A stretch of 64,000 bases of DNA from Sinorhizobium numidicum (GCF_029892045.1 NZ_CP120368.1:308001-372000); one strand, 5' to 3'. Shown: positions 28,836-39,101, counted from the stretch's first letter. Numbers and translations are program-made. The notes: generated by a model from the sequence alone, not told the origin.

Positions 28836-30419
28836 ATGGCCGAAAGCATTGCCGAAGCGGTTTCCCGCCGCCGCACATTTGCGATTATTTCACACCCGGA
28901 TGCCGGTAAGACGACGCTCACCGAAAAGTTGCTGCTCTTCGGCGGCGCGATCCAGCTTGCCGGCGAGGTCAAGGCGAAGAAAGATCGTATCCAGACCCGT
29001 TCCGACTGGATGAAGATCGAGCGCGAACGCGGCATTTCCGTCGTCACGTCGGTGATGACCTTCGAATACAACGACACGGTTTTCAATCTTCTCGACACGC
29101 CCGGCCACGAGGATTTCGCCGACGATACCTATCGCACGCTGACGGCGGTGGATGCGGCGGTCATGGTGATCGACGCGGCCAAGGGTATCGAGCCGCGGAC
29201 GTTGAAACTGTTCGAAGTCTGCCGCCTGCGCGACATTCCGATCATCACCTTCGTCAACAAGATGGACCGCGAGAGCCGCGATCCCTTCGAGATCCTGGAC
29301 GAAGTCGAGCAGAAGCTGGCGCTCGACTGCGCGCCGGTGACCTGGCCGATCGGCCGCGCGAAGAGCTTCTGCGGCACGTATCATCTCGCGACCAATGAGG
29401 TGCGCGGCGCCGACACGCAGGAGCGGCTGACCAAGGTCAACGATCCGGAAATGGCCTCGCATCGCCTGCCGGAGAACGAGCGCGACGCCTTCATCGAAGA
29501 GACGATGCTGGCAATCGAGGCCTGCAAACCTTTCGATCAGAAGGCGTTTCTGGAAGGCCATCTGACGCCGGTCTTCTTCGGTTCGGCGCTCCGGAATTTC
29601 GGTGTCCGCGATCTCATCAACGCTCTTAGCGAGTTCGCACCGCCGCCGCGCGCCCAGGTCGCCGACATCCGCACCGTCGAGGCGACGGACGACAAGATGA
29701 CCGCCTTCGTCTTCAAGATCCAGGCGAACATGGACCCGAACCATCGCGATCGCATTGCGTTCGTGCGCGTCTGCTCGGGCAAGCTCGAGCGCGGCATGAA
29801 GGCTCGGCTCTCGCGCACCGGCAAGCAGATGGGGCTCTCAGCGCCGCAGTTCTTCTTCGCTTCGCAGCGCCAACTCGCCGATACCGCCTTTGCCGGCGAC
29901 GTGGTCGGCATCCCGAACCACGGGACGCTCCGGATCGGCGATACGCTGACCGAGGGCGAGCCGCTCGTGTTCCAGGGCGTACCGAACTTCGCGCCGGAGA
30001 TCCTTCGCCGCGTCCGGCTTGAGGACGCGATGAAGGCAAAGAAGCTGAAGGAAGCGCTGCAGCAGATGGCGGAGGAAGGCGTCGTGCAGCTCTTCTCGCC
30101 GGATGACGGTTCACCTGCGATCGTCGGTGTCGTCGGCGCGCTGCAGCTCGACGTTCTGAAAGAACGACTGCAGGCGGAATATGGCCTGCCTGTCTCCTTC
30201 GAAATGTCACGCTTCTCCGTCTGCCGCTGGGTTTCCGCCGATCAGCCAGCCGAGCTCGACAAGTTCATCGCCGCGCGCCGGGGCGACATCGCGCGCGATC
30301 TCGACGGCGATCCGGTGTTCTTGGCGCAGGACAGCTTTTCGCTTCGCTATGAGGCGGAACGCTATCCGGCGATCAAGATGGTCGCGATCAAGGAGTATCA
30401 CGTCGCCAAGGCGGCGTGA
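28836..30419 (+). CDS. prfC: Peptide chain release factor 3
   Basis: A 527-residue GTPase that releases RF1/RF2 from the ribosome. G1 is [14 protein letters not shown]2 region [17 protein letters not shown]3 [15 protein letters not shown]4 [10 protein letters not shown]. The C-terminal part ([20 protein letters not shown]) is typical of RF3 rather than EF-G. The ATG at 28836 follows AGGA; the frame is open 163 codons upstream but there it is antisense to dut. Confidence 0.96.
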   Translation: MAESIAEAVSRRRTFAIISHPDAGKTTLTEKLLLFGGAIQLAGEVKAKKDRIQTRSDWMKIERERGISVVTSVMTFEYNDTVFNLLDTPGHEDFADDTYRTLTAVDAAVMVIDAAKGIEPRTLKLFEVCRLRDIPIITFVNKMDRESRDPFEILDEVEQKLALDCAPVTWPIGRAKSFCGTYHLATNEVRGADTQERLTKVNDPEMASHRLPENERDAFIEETMLAIEACKPFDQKAFLEGHLTPVFFGSALRNFGVRDLINALSEFAPPPRAQVADIRTVEATDDKMTAFVFKIQANMDPNHRDRIAFVRVCSGKLERGMKARLSRTGKQMGLSAPQFFFASQRQLADTAFAGDVVGIPNHGTLRIGDTLTEGEPLVFQGVPNFAPEILRRVRLEDAMKAKKLKEALQQMAEEGVVQLFSPDDGSPAIVGVVGALQLDVLKERLQAEYGLPVSFEMSRFSVCRWVSADQPAELDKFIAARRGDIARDLDGDPVFLAQDSFSLRYEAERYPAIKMVAIKEYHVAKAA

Positions 30420-30439
30420 CACGCACTGCCCGCCGTGCC

Positions 30440-31135
30440 TCAAAAATCGAAGCGCGGTGCCAGGCGGTCCAATACCGCGCTCCGGGGATCGACCGCCCAG
30501 ACCGTGCCTATGGCCTCGCCCAGCTGATCGGTAAGCCGCTTGATATCGGTCGGCGCGCCGGCATGCAGCGCTTCGGCGACGATCAGCACGCTTGTCGTCT
30601 CGTTGCGCACAGCCGAATAGCCGCTCTGGCGATTGGTCCAGCGCCGCGCATGCGCTCGTCCTTCCTGGTCGGCGAAAATCACCTCGTGTTCCTCCGGATG
30701 CTCGATTTCGCCCGCAAAAGTGGCGTAGGTCTCTTTCCCGGATGCATGGCGAACTTCGAGATATCCGCTCACCTTTTGTAAACCGAATACCGCGATCGGA
30801 ATGGCAAAAGCGAGCGAAGCCGCGTTGCAAAGGTCGATCAGCGGATGAATTTTCGGCAGCGCTCCTTCCTTTCGGAAGCGTCTTAGAAGCGCCTCGGCGG
30901 CGCAGCGATATTGTGTCGGTTTCAGCCCCATCCGCGAGAACGCGCGCCGCCAAGCCTGTATTTCCGGGAATTCTCCCTCCGCGTTTCCCGCGAGCCGCGC
31001 CCTCGCCACTGACTCGAAACGGGCGGTATGCATGTCGACCGAAACGCCGCTGCTGCGGATGCCCCTTGCATACAGCACGCCTGCGGCGAGTTCGGGATAG
31101 TCTTTCCAGATGTCTTCTGAATGGCGGATATACAT
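30440..31135 (-). CDS. B3/B4 domain protein (tRNA-editing-like)
   Basis: A 231-residue protein that consists of the B3/B4 domain of the phenylalanyl-tRNA synthetase beta chain: YPELAAGVLYARGI near the start, PKIHPLIDLCNAASLAFAIPIAVFGL in the middle, and RRWTNRQSGYSAVRNET towards the end. Such stand-alone proteins are suspected of clearing mischarged tRNA, but their activity is not proved. It is convergent with prfC, 20 bases away. Confidence 0.82.
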   Translation of the reverse strand: MYIRHSEDIWKDYPELAAGVLYARGIRSSGVSVDMHTARFESVARARLAGNAEGEFPEIQAWRRAFSRMGLKPTQYRCAAEALLRRFRKEGALPKIHPLIDLCNAASLAFAIPIAVFGLQKVSGYLEVRHASGKETYATFAGEIEHPEEHEVIFADQEGRAHARRWTNRQSGYSAVRNETTSVLIVAEALHAGAPTDIKRLTDQLGEAIGTVWAVDPRSAVLDRLAPRFDF

Positions 31136-31192
31136 GGCGATACGTTACCAGCTTGTGGAACAGACAGAGAACATGTTACCGAAGGAGACCCG

Positions 31193-32095
31193 TTAGGGCT
31201 CCGCTCTCCGTCGGCGGCTCGACATTTCGGGTGCGCGAAGCGCCAGGCTAAGAACGGCAATCAGAACGAATGAGATGCCGATCAACTGGTTAGGCGCGAT
31301 CGATTCCCCGAGGAAGAAGAAGGCGAGAAGAACGGCCGAAACCGGCGCGAGTGCCGTGAACACTGAAGCCTCCGTGCCGCTCACTTTCGCCAGACCCGCA
31401 TACCAGAGCAGGAAGCCGCCGACCGTGGGCACAAGCGCATAATAGATGACGGCGCCGACAGCGTCGGCCGTTATGGTTGCTGTCCACGGCGTTTCGAGCA
31501 GCGCAGCTGGCGCGGCAACTGCAACGCCGAGGCCTGCCATCAAAGTCGACAATGCCAGCGGCGGAATCTCGGTTTTCAGTCGCTTGTTGATAAGGATGAA
31601 CAGGCCCTCGCAGATGACTGCGCCCAAGATCAGCACGCCGCCGAAAAACGAGTGCCCGCCGCCGCCCCCGTTGAAGACAATTGACAGAACGCCGGCTGCG
31701 GCAAGCACGATCGCCAGCAGCGCGAAGCGGTGAGGCCTCTCTCCAAGGATGAGGATAGCGATCGCGGCCGAAACGACCGGGAGCGTGCCGATGATGACAC
31801 CGGCATCGGCGGCCGGCGTCAGCTTGAGGCCGGAAATGAGCAATGTCGTATATCCGACGCTGCCGGCGCCAGCCTGCACGAGCAGGATGAGCCATTCGCG
31901 CGGTTGTGGTTTCGGCCACGCCGTCGCCGTGACGCGCATCGCCAGAAGCAAAAGCGGAAAGGCTATGGCGAACCGCAGCGCGGTTGCGGTGAAAGGCGAT
32001 AGCCCGGAGGCTATGACCTTGCTCGCGGCCACTGTGCTGCCGACCAGCACCATCGCGAGCGACAAATAAAGATATCCCTGAAGCTGTTTCGACAT
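31193..32095 (-). CDS. DMT superfamily (EamA/RhaT) transporter
   Basis: A 300-residue membrane protein with ten predicted segments and two EamA repeats, beginning MSKQLQGYLYLSLAMVLVGSTVAASKVIA. The ATG at 32095 follows GAAGGAAATGG; an upstream ATG at 32128 adds 11 residues. It precedes the B3/B4 gene on the same strand by 57 bases. The nearby AraC regulator, 128 bases upstream on the same strand, may control it. Confidence 0.85.
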   Translation of the reverse strand: MSKQLQGYLYLSLAMVLVGSTVAASKVIASGLSPFTATALRFAIAFPLLLLAMRVTATAWPKPQPREWLILLVQAGAGSVGYTTLLISGLKLTPAADAGVIIGTLPVVSAAIAILILGERPHRFALLAIVLAAAGVLSIVFNGGGGGHSFFGGVLILGAVICEGLFILINKRLKTEIPPLALSTLMAGLGVAVAAPAALLETPWTATITADAVGAVIYYALVPTVGGFLLWYAGLAKVSGTEASVFTALAPVSAVLLAFFFLGESIAPNQLIGISFVLIAVLSLALRAPEMSSRRRRAEP

Positions 32096-32167
32096 TTTGC
32101 CGCCATTTCCTTCGATGAATGGCAGCAAAAAAATACGATCGCCGCTTTCTGGTCTTGAACGGAATTG

Positions 32168-32222
32168 CAGCTACAGCGCCGTGCGTCTTTTCAGACGCAC
32201 AAAGGTCGCTGCAGCAGGCGAC
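32168..32222. repeat. ABC-type intergenic repeat, truncated copy 3
   Basis: GCAGCTACAGCGCC, then the hairpin GTGCGTCTTTTCAGACGCAC, then AAAGGTCGCTGCAG. The palindrome with TTAAACCGG is missing, so only the distal half is present. It lies directly after the stop codon of the AraC gene. Confidence 0.75.
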
Positions 32223-32223
32223 G

Positions 32224-33033
32224 TCAGTTCAGGGCTTGCGCATAGAGACCGGGAGAAAATCCGTATTTGCGCACGAAAACGCGCGTCATGTGGCTCTGGT
32301 CGGCGAAGCCGCCGGCAATCGCCGCCTCGGCGAGCGGCGTGCCTTCGGCGATCAGCCGGCGAACGATATCGATCCGCCGCTGCACGAGATAGGCATGCGG
32401 CGTCAGGCCGGTTGCCTTGGCAAACCCGCGCACCACCTGGAATCGGCTCAAGCCGCTTTCACGGGCGAGGTCGGCAAGCGTGAGCGAAGCCAGCGGATCG
32501 TCGTCTATCAGGCTCCGGGCCTTGGCGATCGACTTTGGCTCCTTGACCGGAGCACTGGATTGCGGCCCAAGACACATCGCCTCGGCGAGCAGCGTCACAG
32601 CCAGTTCCTCCCAGCGAAGCATAGCGTCGGGTCTGACCGCTGTCGCCGCAACCGCGAAAATCGCGCGGAAGCGGTTGGCAAGAGCGGCATTCCTCATAAC
32701 CGGGTCGGCGAACTCGCAATTCGTTCGTCGCCCCTCACTGATGTCGCTGACGACGGCGTCGACCAGGGACGGCTCGAGGTAGAGCATCCGCCAGGAGCGG
32801 CCGGCACCGATCGGCGCGCCGTCATGGACCTCGCCCGGATTGACGGTGATCACGTCGCCCGCTTCCGCTTCGACGATCCCGCGCCCGCTCAGCGACTTTT
32901 GTGCGCCCTGGTGGATGAGGCCGATTCCGAATTGCTCGTGCGTATGCCGCGCAAAGGCATGCCCTGTAGCAGCCTCGACCACGTCGACCCCGGCCATACG
33001 CCGCGGCAGCACCTTGAAATGGCCTTTCGTCAT
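32224..33033 (-). CDS. AraC family transcriptional regulator
   Basis: A 269-residue regulator with an N-terminal cupin-type sensor (HTHEQFGIGLIHQGAQ...VNPGEVHDG) and a C-terminal double HTH (LTLADLARESGLSRFQVVRGFAKATGLTPHAYLVQRRI and AAIAGGFADQSHMTRVFVRKYGFSPG). The family often activates LysE or DMT exporters; here the transporter at 31193 lies downstream on the same strand. It is divergent from the XRE-type gene at 33182. Confidence 0.9.
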   Translation of the reverse strand: MTKGHFKVLPRRMAGVDVVEAATGHAFARHTHEQFGIGLIHQGAQKSLSGRGIVEAEAGDVITVNPGEVHDGAPIGAGRSWRMLYLEPSLVDAVVSDISEGRRTNCEFADPVMRNAALANRFRAIFAVAATAVRPDAMLRWEELAVTLLAEAMCLGPQSSAPVKEPKSIAKARSLIDDDPLASLTLADLARESGLSRFQVVRGFAKATGLTPHAYLVQRRIDIVRRLIAEGTPLAEAAIAGGFADQSHMTRVFVRKYGFSPGLYAQALN

Positions 33034-33181
33034 GTTCCGTTCGCCCGCCGCTGATCTTCGTCGCCAATGGCGTTAAGCTGGTATAGCTTTTCCGCGTCTG
33101 TGCGGCAAAGCGAATTGCCGAAGCATGGGGCAAGCTCGGCCGGTGCGTCGATGAGCAGGCAAGCTTCGAAGGAGGTTGCAA

Positions 33182-33709
33182 ATGCAATACACGGGGTGGG
33201 CCTTGAGGCGCTTGCGGATTTTGCGGGGAATGAAGCAGAGCCACGTGGCGGAGCTCCTCAGCGTGACGCAGGCGACCATGTCGCGCTGGGAGTGTGGCGT
33301 CTTGACGCCTTCCGAAAGCCAGCAGATGGCGCTTGCGCGCCTCTTCGAAACGGTCACCACGTCTTCGGCCGACGCCGCCCTCAAGCGGCTGGTCGAAACC
33401 TCGACGAGCAAGGTTCATTTGATTTGCGACCGCTCACACCGGCTGCTTGCGGCGTCGCCTGCCCGGCGATCGGAATGGCGGCGCGACATGCTCGGAACCC
33501 CGATATTTCGCTATGCCTCGCCAGAAATCCGGAAGACGGAGACCGATCTCGCGAACCTTGGCTGGCACGAAGGCCGAATGGCTTCGCTGATCGTCGACAC
33601 CGGGCCGAATGCGGATGACGATGTGCCGATCGTTGCCGGCCGGGTCCTTTGGGAGCGCATGCCGCTCGCGGAGGGCGCCACGGGCCGTCTCGTTACCACG
33701 CTGACGTGA
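33182..33709 (+). CDS. XRE-type HTH protein with a PAS-like C-terminal half
   Basis: A 175-residue protein. The N-terminal HTH is LRRLRILRGMKQSHVAELLSVTQATMSRWECG. The C-terminal 100 residues (VHLICDRSHRLLAASPARRSEW...) look like a PAS-type sensor, though I cannot assign a family with certainty. The ATG at 33182 is set by a clear GGAGG at 33171-33175; a TTG two codons earlier is less likely. Divergent from the AraC gene. Target unknown. Confidence 0.7.
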   Translation: MQYTGWALRRLRILRGMKQSHVAELLSVTQATMSRWECGVLTPSESQQMALARLFETVTTSSADAALKRLVETSTSKVHLICDRSHRLLAASPARRSEWRRDMLGTPIFRYASPEIRKTETDLANLGWHEGRMASLIVDTGPNADDDVPIVAGRVLWERMPLAEGATGRLVTTLT

Positions 33710-33788
33710 TCCGGCGCATATTTTATGCGTTGCCTCCTTCCTTCGGTCTTGGCTAGCGTTGCGTTACCTCGGAGAGAAGGACGAATGC

Positions 33789-34772
33789 ATGACAATACTG
33801 GTAACCGGAAGTGCCGGCCATTTGGGCGAGGCGCTGATGCGAATATTGCGGACGGCGGGACGCGACGCGCGCGGCGTGGATATCAAAGCCTCCGACTTCA
33901 CCGACCACGTCGGATCGATTTCCGACCGCGCCTTCGTTCATCATGCAATGAAAGGCGTTCGGGCGGTTATCCATGCGGCGACGCTGCATAAGCCCCATGT
34001 CGCCACCCATGATTATTCCGAATTTGTCGAGACCAATATCGCGGGCACGCTTAATCTGCTCGAAACGTCGACGGATATCAGCGTCGGCGCCTTCGTTTTT
34101 ACCAGTACCACCAGCGCTTTCGGATCGGCCCTGACGCCGGAGCCCGGTGCGCCGGCAGCCTGGATCACCGAGGACGTAACCCCGATTCCGCGCAATATCT
34201 ACGGCGTCAGCAAGGTCGCCGCAGAGCAACTTTGCGAGCTCTTCGCCCGCCGGCACGGCCTTGCGACGGTCATTCTACGCACCTCGCGTTTCTTTCCCGA
34301 GGCCGATGACGATGCGGAAATCCGCACCCGCTACGAGACGGACAATGCGCAGGCGAACGAACTGCTCTATCGACGCGCCGACATCGAGGATGTGGCGAGC
34401 GCCCATCTGCTGGCGATCGAAAAGGCAAGCGATATTCGTTTCGGCCGCTATATCGTTTCGGCCCCCACGCCATTCACGCGCGCTGATCTCGCCGAGCTGC
34501 GGACCGACGCGCGAACCGTCGTTCGGCGTCATTTCCCGGAATGCGAGGCGCTATATGCGGCGCGCGGATGGCACCTTTTCCCGACCATCGATCGCGTCTA
34601 TGTCAGCGCCCGTGCCATGGCGTCGCTCGGCTGGCGACCGAAATACGATTTCAACCATGTGCTTTCATGCTTGCGGCGCGGCGACGACTTCCGCAGCCCG
34701 CTGGCGGGTGAAATCGGCGCCAAGGGTTATCACGATACGGTCTTTGCGGATGGACCCTATCCGGTTGCGTGA
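33789..34772 (+). CDS. NAD-dependent epimerase/dehydratase family protein
   Basis: A 327-residue extended SDR. Features: ILVTGSAGHLGEALMRIL (Rossmann), VDIKASDFTDHVGSISD, VFTSTTSAFG, and the catalytic IYGVSKVAAEQL (YxxxK). The group contains nucleotide-sugar and similar dehydratases; the substrate is open. The start at 33789 follows AAGGA; ten more codons upstream are unsupported. It converges with the GFA gene seven bases away. Confidence 0.85.
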   Translation: MTILVTGSAGHLGEALMRILRTAGRDARGVDIKASDFTDHVGSISDRAFVHHAMKGVRAVIHAATLHKPHVATHDYSEFVETNIAGTLNLLETSTDISVGAFVFTSTTSAFGSALTPEPGAPAAWITEDVTPIPRNIYGVSKVAAEQLCELFARRHGLATVILRTSRFFPEADDDAEIRTRYETDNAQANELLYRRADIEDVASAHLLAIEKASDIRFGRYIVSAPTPFTRADLAELRTDARTVVRRHFPECEALYAARGWHLFPTIDRVYVSARAMASLGWRPKYDFNHVLSCLRRGDDFRSPLAGEIGAKGYHDTVFADGPYPVA

Positions 34773-34778
34773 GGTGAG

Positions 34779-35183
34779 CTATTCCCGAGGCCGGCCTGGG
34801 AACGCGCTGATCTCGCCGACCCAGGGCAGGGCGGAGGAGCACCAGATCTGCGAGCGCGGCGTAAGCTCGCGCCGCTGGTTGATCGTGCCCAAACGGATGC
34901 CGACTTCCTCAGCGTCCTCGTCCGTCCCCGTCGTATAGATCGGTGAACCGCATTGCGGGCAGAAGAACTGCAGGCGCTTGCGCCCATTTTCGGCGACCTT
35001 CAGGTAAAGCTTCGGCTCGCCGCCGGTCAGCCGGAAGGCGGCTCGCGACGTGCCCGCGGTCACGCGATAGGCGGAGCCCGTCAATTGCTGGCAGTCGGTG
35101 CAATGGCAGATCGATACGTCTTCCGGATCGATCTCCGCCTCATAGGTCACGAAGCCGCAATGGCACTGGCCGTCGATCCGCAT
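34779..35183 (-). CDS. GFA family protein (glutathione-dependent formaldehyde-activating-like)
   Basis: A 134-residue zinc protein with the full GFA cysteine set: GQCHCGFVTY, ICHCTDCQQLTGSAYR and FFCPQCGSPIY. The family includes Gfa, which speeds glutathione-formaldehyde adduct formation, but most members have no proved role. The ATG at 35183 follows AGGAG. Confidence 0.88.
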   Translation of the reverse strand: MRIDGQCHCGFVTYEAEIDPEDVSICHCTDCQQLTGSAYRVTAGTSRAAFRLTGGEPKLYLKVAENGRKRLQFFCPQCGSPIYTTGTDEDAEEVGIRLGTINQRRELTPRSQIWCSSALPWVGEISAFPGRPRE

Positions 35184-35264
35184 CGAAACACTCCTCGTAG
35201 CTCTCCCTGACGAAGATACGATAGGGCGCCGGTGCTGTTAGTCCAGAGCGCTTATCGCGGTGCC

Positions 35265-36065
35265 TCAAACGCCGGTGAACAGCCACTCGTGTTCCTTGGC
35301 GTTGTGAAATTTCCAGACCCGCTTCGGGCCGGCCATGACGTTGAGGTAATAGGAGTCGTAGCCGTGCACCGCCGCGACCGGATGATATCCCTTCGGCACG
35401 AGCGTCACGTCGCCGTCTTCCACCGCCATCGTCTCGTCAAGCGAGCGATCGTCCGTATAGACGCGCTGCATCGCAAAGCCCTGCGGCGGGTTAAGACGGT
35501 GGTAGTAGGTCTCCTCAAGGTAGCTTTCGGCCGGTAGGTTGTCCTGGTCGTGCTTGTGCGGCGGGTAGGAGGAGGTGTGTCCGCCCGGCGTGATCACCTC
35601 GACGACGAGCAGCGACTGCGCCGATCCGTCGTCCTCCGGCATGATGTTGGTGACGTAACGGGTGTTGGTGCCCTTGCCGCGCGTCGTCTGCGGATGCGTG
35701 CCGGGGCGGATGACCTTGGCCTTGAAGCCTTCGCCGCCGGGCGCCGAGCAGATGGCGAGGTCGAGATCGGTCGTCGCCTCAGCGTGCCATTTGCTGCCTT
35801 TGGGCACGTAGACCGCATAGGGCTGGCCCTCGAAGGGCGTCATGCGTTCCCCGAGCTCGCCGAAGTCCTCGCCGTCGACAGAGATTTTCGCCTTGCCGCT
35901 GACGAGCACGAGGCAGAACTCCTTCGCGCCCGCTTCGCCGCCGGTCGTCTCCCCGGGCTTCAGCCGGTTGAGCGCGAAACCGACATAGGTCCAACCGGCG
36001 CTCTCCGGTGTGATCTCCTGCATCAGGCCGGACTGTGTCTTCGGTTTGACGAGCAGTTTGGACAT
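35265..36065 (-). CDS. iolB: 5-deoxy-glucuronate isomerase
   Basis: A 266-residue KduI/IolB-type cupin enzyme converting 5-deoxy-glucuronate to 2-deoxy-5-keto-gluconate in myo-inositol breakdown. Metal-binding residues are in SSYPPHKHDQDNLP...YLEETYYHRLNPPQGF and the C-terminal VPKGYHPVAAVHGYDSYYLNVMAGP. The start MSKLLVKP at 36065 has AGGAG upstream. Last gene of the leftward iolCDEB operon; a REP-like palindrome lies between it and iolE. Confidence 0.95.
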   Translation of the reverse strand: MSKLLVKPKTQSGLMQEITPESAGWTYVGFALNRLKPGETTGGEAGAKEFCLVLVSGKAKISVDGEDFGELGERMTPFEGQPYAVYVPKGSKWHAEATTDLDLAICSAPGGEGFKAKVIRPGTHPQTTRGKGTNTRYVTNIMPEDDGSAQSLLVVEVITPGGHTSSYPPHKHDQDNLPAESYLEETYYHRLNPPQGFAMQRVYTDDRSLDETMAVEDGDVTLVPKGYHPVAAVHGYDSYYLNVMAGPKRVWKFHNAKEHEWLFTGV

Positions 36066-36128
36066 TTCGACGGTCTCCTGACTTCTATTCTTTAGTCGCC
36101 GCATTCCGCGGCCGCCCCTTGCCTTAGG

Positions 36129-36154
36129 CCCTCTCCCCGCAAGCGGGGAGAGGG
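36129..36154. repeat. REP-like palindrome between iolE and iolB
   Basis: CCCTCTCCCCGC (36129-36140), AA, GCGGGGAGAGGG (36143-36154): a perfect 12-bp stem with a two-base centre. A related sequence follows (CGCCCCGCCTGCGGAGAGGA, 36180-36199). A second copy of the family is at 49430-49457. Such elements can stabilise or dampen downstream parts of an operon message. Confidence 0.8.
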
Positions 36155-36212
36155 GCGTTCGAGCTTGTCGCTTGTCCCTTCGCCCCGCCTGCGGAGAGGA
36201 CGGATGAGGAGC

Positions 36213-37121
36213 TTACTTGTCGAGCCCCGTTTCCTTCGCAAATGCCTTCAGCGATTTCAGCCCTAGCGACTGATATTCGAAGGGGTTGCGGACGGCCGAG
36301 TCCTGCTCGGCTTCGATCACCAACCAGCCATTATAGCCATGTTCGGCGGCGACTTTCAGCACGGGCAGGAAGTCTACGCCGCCTTCCGCGTCGCCGGGAA
36401 CCGTGAAGACGCCGCGGCGCACGCCCTCGAGGAAGGAGAGGCCCTCGCTTTCGACGACGGTGCGGATCGCCGGACGGACGTTCTTGCAATGGATGTGGCG
36501 GACCCGGTGCATGTATTTCCGCGCCAGTTCGGCCGGATCGGAACCGCCGAACCAGGCGTGGCCGGTATCGAGCAGCAGCTTCGTTGCGGGACCCGTGTTC
36601 TGCATCAGCAGGTCGATCTCCTCGCCGGTCTGGACGATTGTTCCCATGTGGTGGTGATAGACGAGATCGATGCCCTGATCGGCGCAATATTCAGCGATCG
36701 CTTCGAGGTCGGCGCCGAACTTCGTCCACTCACCGGCCGGCAGCATCGGCTTGTCCTTGACGAGGGACTTGGAGTCGTCGCCATGGATCGCATTCGAGGT
36801 TTCGCAGGCGATCGCCACCTTGCAGCCATTGTGCTTCAGGAGGTCGAGATGCGGCTGGATCGCCTTCTTCTCGGCCTCGACGTCATGGGTCAGAAGATTG
36901 GTGGAGTGCCAGCCGGAGACGAAGACGAGATCGTAGGCGGCGAGCTTCTGCTTCAGCGCTTCCGGATCGGACGGCATTTTGTGGCCCTTCTCGATGCCGT
37001 CGAAACCGATCTTCTGGCAATCGGAAAGGCAATCCTCGAGCGTCAGATGCGCGCCGATCGAATGATCGTCGTCGTTGCTCCAGGCAATCGGGTTGGTTCC
37101 GTAGCGGATCATGTATTTCAC
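36213..37121 (-). CDS. iolE: Inosose dehydratase (2-keto-myo-inositol dehydratase)
   Basis: A 302-residue TIM-barrel enzyme of the xylose-isomerase-like group, removing water from scyllo-inosose to give diketo-4-deoxy-myo-inositol. Typical parts are [43 protein letters not shown] and [15 protein letters not shown]. The start may be at 37121 or three codons later. Followed by iolB after 147 bases that hold a REP-like palindrome. Confidence 0.95.
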   Translation of the reverse strand: MKYMIRYGTNPIAWSNDDDHSIGAHLTLEDCLSDCQKIGFDGIEKGHKMPSDPEALKQKLAAYDLVFVSGWHSTNLLTHDVEAEKKAIQPHLDLLKHNGCKVAIACETSNAIHGDDSKSLVKDKPMLPAGEWTKFGADLEAIAEYCADQGIDLVYHHHMGTIVQTGEEIDLLMQNTGPATKLLLDTGHAWFGGSDPAELARKYMHRVRHIHCKNVRPAIRTVVESEGLSFLEGVRRGVFTVPGDAEGGVDFLPVLKVAAEHGYNGWLVIEAEQDSAVRNPFEYQSLGLKSLKAFAKETGLDK

Positions 37122-37247
37122 TCTCTATTGCGTCATTCGCTTGGTGCGGATCGTTCGTTGTCTCTGCGTGGAGCAGTGGTGGCGGTGAGCTGTTTCCCCG
37201 GACGTGGAAAAGCGCTCGCGGGAAAACGCGAGCGCCGATTGCTGGCC

Positions 37248-39101
37248 TCAGCCGAAGCGTTGCGACTGGAGGGCCTTCTCGTAACCTTCTCGGGCCGCCT
37301 TCACCTGATCGCGCTCCGATACTTCCGGCACCGCGACGTCCCACCAGTGGCCGCCTGCCTCGGTCGTGATCAGCGGGTCGGTATCGATGACGATGACGGT
37401 TGTGCGCGGTTCGCTTGCGGTTTCCGCGAGCGCCGATTCGAGTTCGGGGATCGAGCCGACCTTGCGGGTGACGGCGCCCATCGCAGCGGCATGCGCGGCG
37501 AAGTCGATCTGCGGCAATTCCACGTGGTGCGTGTCCCGCAAGAGATTGTTGAAGTTGGCACCGCCGGTTTCCATCTGCAGCCGGTTGATGCAGCCATAGC
37601 CTGCATTGTCGAGCAGCACGATGGTGATCTTGGCACCCAGCATGATCGAGGAGGCGATCTCCGAGTTCAGCATCATATAGCTGCCGTCGCCGACCATGAC
37701 GATCACGTCGCTGTCCGGCTTGGCAAGCTTGACGCCGAGGCCGCCGGCCACTTCGTAGCCCATGGTCGAGAAGCCGTATTCCATGTGATAGCCGCCGGGC
37801 TCTTCCGCCTGCCAGAGCTTGTGCAGCTCGCCCGGCAGGCCGCCGGCCGCGCAGACGAGGGTCGTCTTCCGGCCACCGCGTGCGCGCTGGACGGCGCCGA
37901 TCACCTGGGCATCGGAGGGAAGCGCAACATTGGTCGTGGCCGTCGCCTTGTCGGCCGCCTGCAACCACTCGGCTTTGCCTGCCTTGGCCCTTTCCGTCCA
38001 GCTCGCGTCGGCCTTGTAGCCACCGAGCCCGCCCGACATCCGGTTGAGGCCGGCGCGCGCATCGGCGATCAGCGGCAGGCCACTGTGCTTGCCGGCATCG
38101 AAAGGCTGGACGTTGAGGCCGATGATCTTCAGCGCATCGTTCTTGAAGAGCGCCCAGGAGCCGGTGGTGAAATCCTGCAGCCGCGAGCCGACGGCGAGCA
38201 CGACATCCGCTTCCTCAGCAAGCGCATTGGAGACGGATGTGCCCGTCACGCCGACGGAGCCCATATTGAGCGGATGGGAATGCGGCAGCGAGGACTTGCC
38301 GGCCTGGGTCTCGACGACCGGAATGCCGTGCTTTTCGGCGAATTCAGAGAGTTCCGCCGTCGCCTCCGAATAGAGCACACCGCCGCCGGCGATGATGATC
38401 GGCTTCTTCGCCGCCTTGAGCGTCGCGATCGCTGCGGACAGTTCGTCGAGATCGGGCTCGATCCGCCGCGGTACCCAGACCTTCTCGTCGAAGAAGGACT
38501 CCGGATAGTCGTAGGCTTCTGCCTGTACGTCCTGGCAGAGCGAAAGCGTCACCGGGCCGCAATCCGCCGGGTCGGTCAGGACCTGCATGGCGCGGCGAAG
38601 CGCTGGGACGATCTGCTCAGGCCGGGTGATGCGATCGAAATAGCGCGAGACCGGACGGAAGCAGTCATTGGCCGAAACCGTGCCGTCGCCGAAGCTTTCC
38701 ACCTGCTGCAGCACCGGATCGGGCCGGCGGTTGGCGAAGACGTCGCCGGGCAGCAACAGGACCGGCAAGCGGTTGACGTGGGCGAGTGCCGCCGAGGTCA
38801 CCATATTGAGGGCGCCCGGACCGATCGAGCTCGTACAGGCCATGAAGCGGCGGCGGAAGCTCGCCTTCGCAAAGGCGATCGCGGCATTCGCCATGCCCTG
38901 CTCGTTTTGGGCGCGGTAGGTCGGCAAGGTTTCCCTGACGGCATAGAGCGCTTCGCCGACGCCGGCGACGTTGCCATGGCCGAAGATCGCAAAAACGCCG
39001 CCGAAGATCGGCACGCGCTTGCCGTTGATGACCGTCATCTGCCGGGTCAGGAACCGCGCCACAGCCTGGGCCATGGTCAGCCGCACCGTTTTCTGGCTCA
39101 T
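37248..39101 (-). CDS. iolD: 3D-(3,5/4)-trihydroxycyclohexane-1,2-dione acylhydrolase (decyclizing)
   Basis: A 617-residue thiamine-diphosphate enzyme opening the inositol-derived ring. The three TPP-family domains are in order; the catalytic glutamate is in YRAQNEQGMANAAIAFAKA, and the cofactor motif is VGDGSYMMLNSEI...LLDNAGYGCI. The ATG at 39101 follows GGAGG; the frame runs 13 codons further upstream. Between iolC and iolD is a RIME-like remnant. Confidence 0.96.
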   Translation of the reverse strand: MSQKTVRLTMAQAVARFLTRQMTVINGKRVPIFGGVFAIFGHGNVAGVGEALYAVRETLPTYRAQNEQGMANAAIAFAKASFRRRFMACTSSIGPGALNMVTSAALAHVNRLPVLLLPGDVFANRRPDPVLQQVESFGDGTVSANDCFRPVSRYFDRITRPEQIVPALRRAMQVLTDPADCGPVTLSLCQDVQAEAYDYPESFFDEKVWVPRRIEPDLDELSAAIATLKAAKKPIIIAGGGVLYSEATAELSEFAEKHGIPVVETQAGKSSLPHSHPLNMGSVGVTGTSVSNALAEEADVVLAVGSRLQDFTTGSWALFKNDALKIIGLNVQPFDAGKHSGLPLIADARAGLNRMSGGLGGYKADASWTERAKAGKAEWLQAADKATATTNVALPSDAQVIGAVQRARGGRKTTLVCAAGGLPGELHKLWQAEEPGGYHMEYGFSTMGYEVAGGLGVKLAKPDSDVIVMVGDGSYMMLNSEIASSIMLGAKITIVLLDNAGYGCINRLQMETGGANFNNLLRDTHHVELPQIDFAAHAAAMGAVTRKVGSIPELESALAETASEPRTTVIVIDTDPLITTEAGGHWWDVAVPEVSERDQVKAAREGYEKALQSQRFG

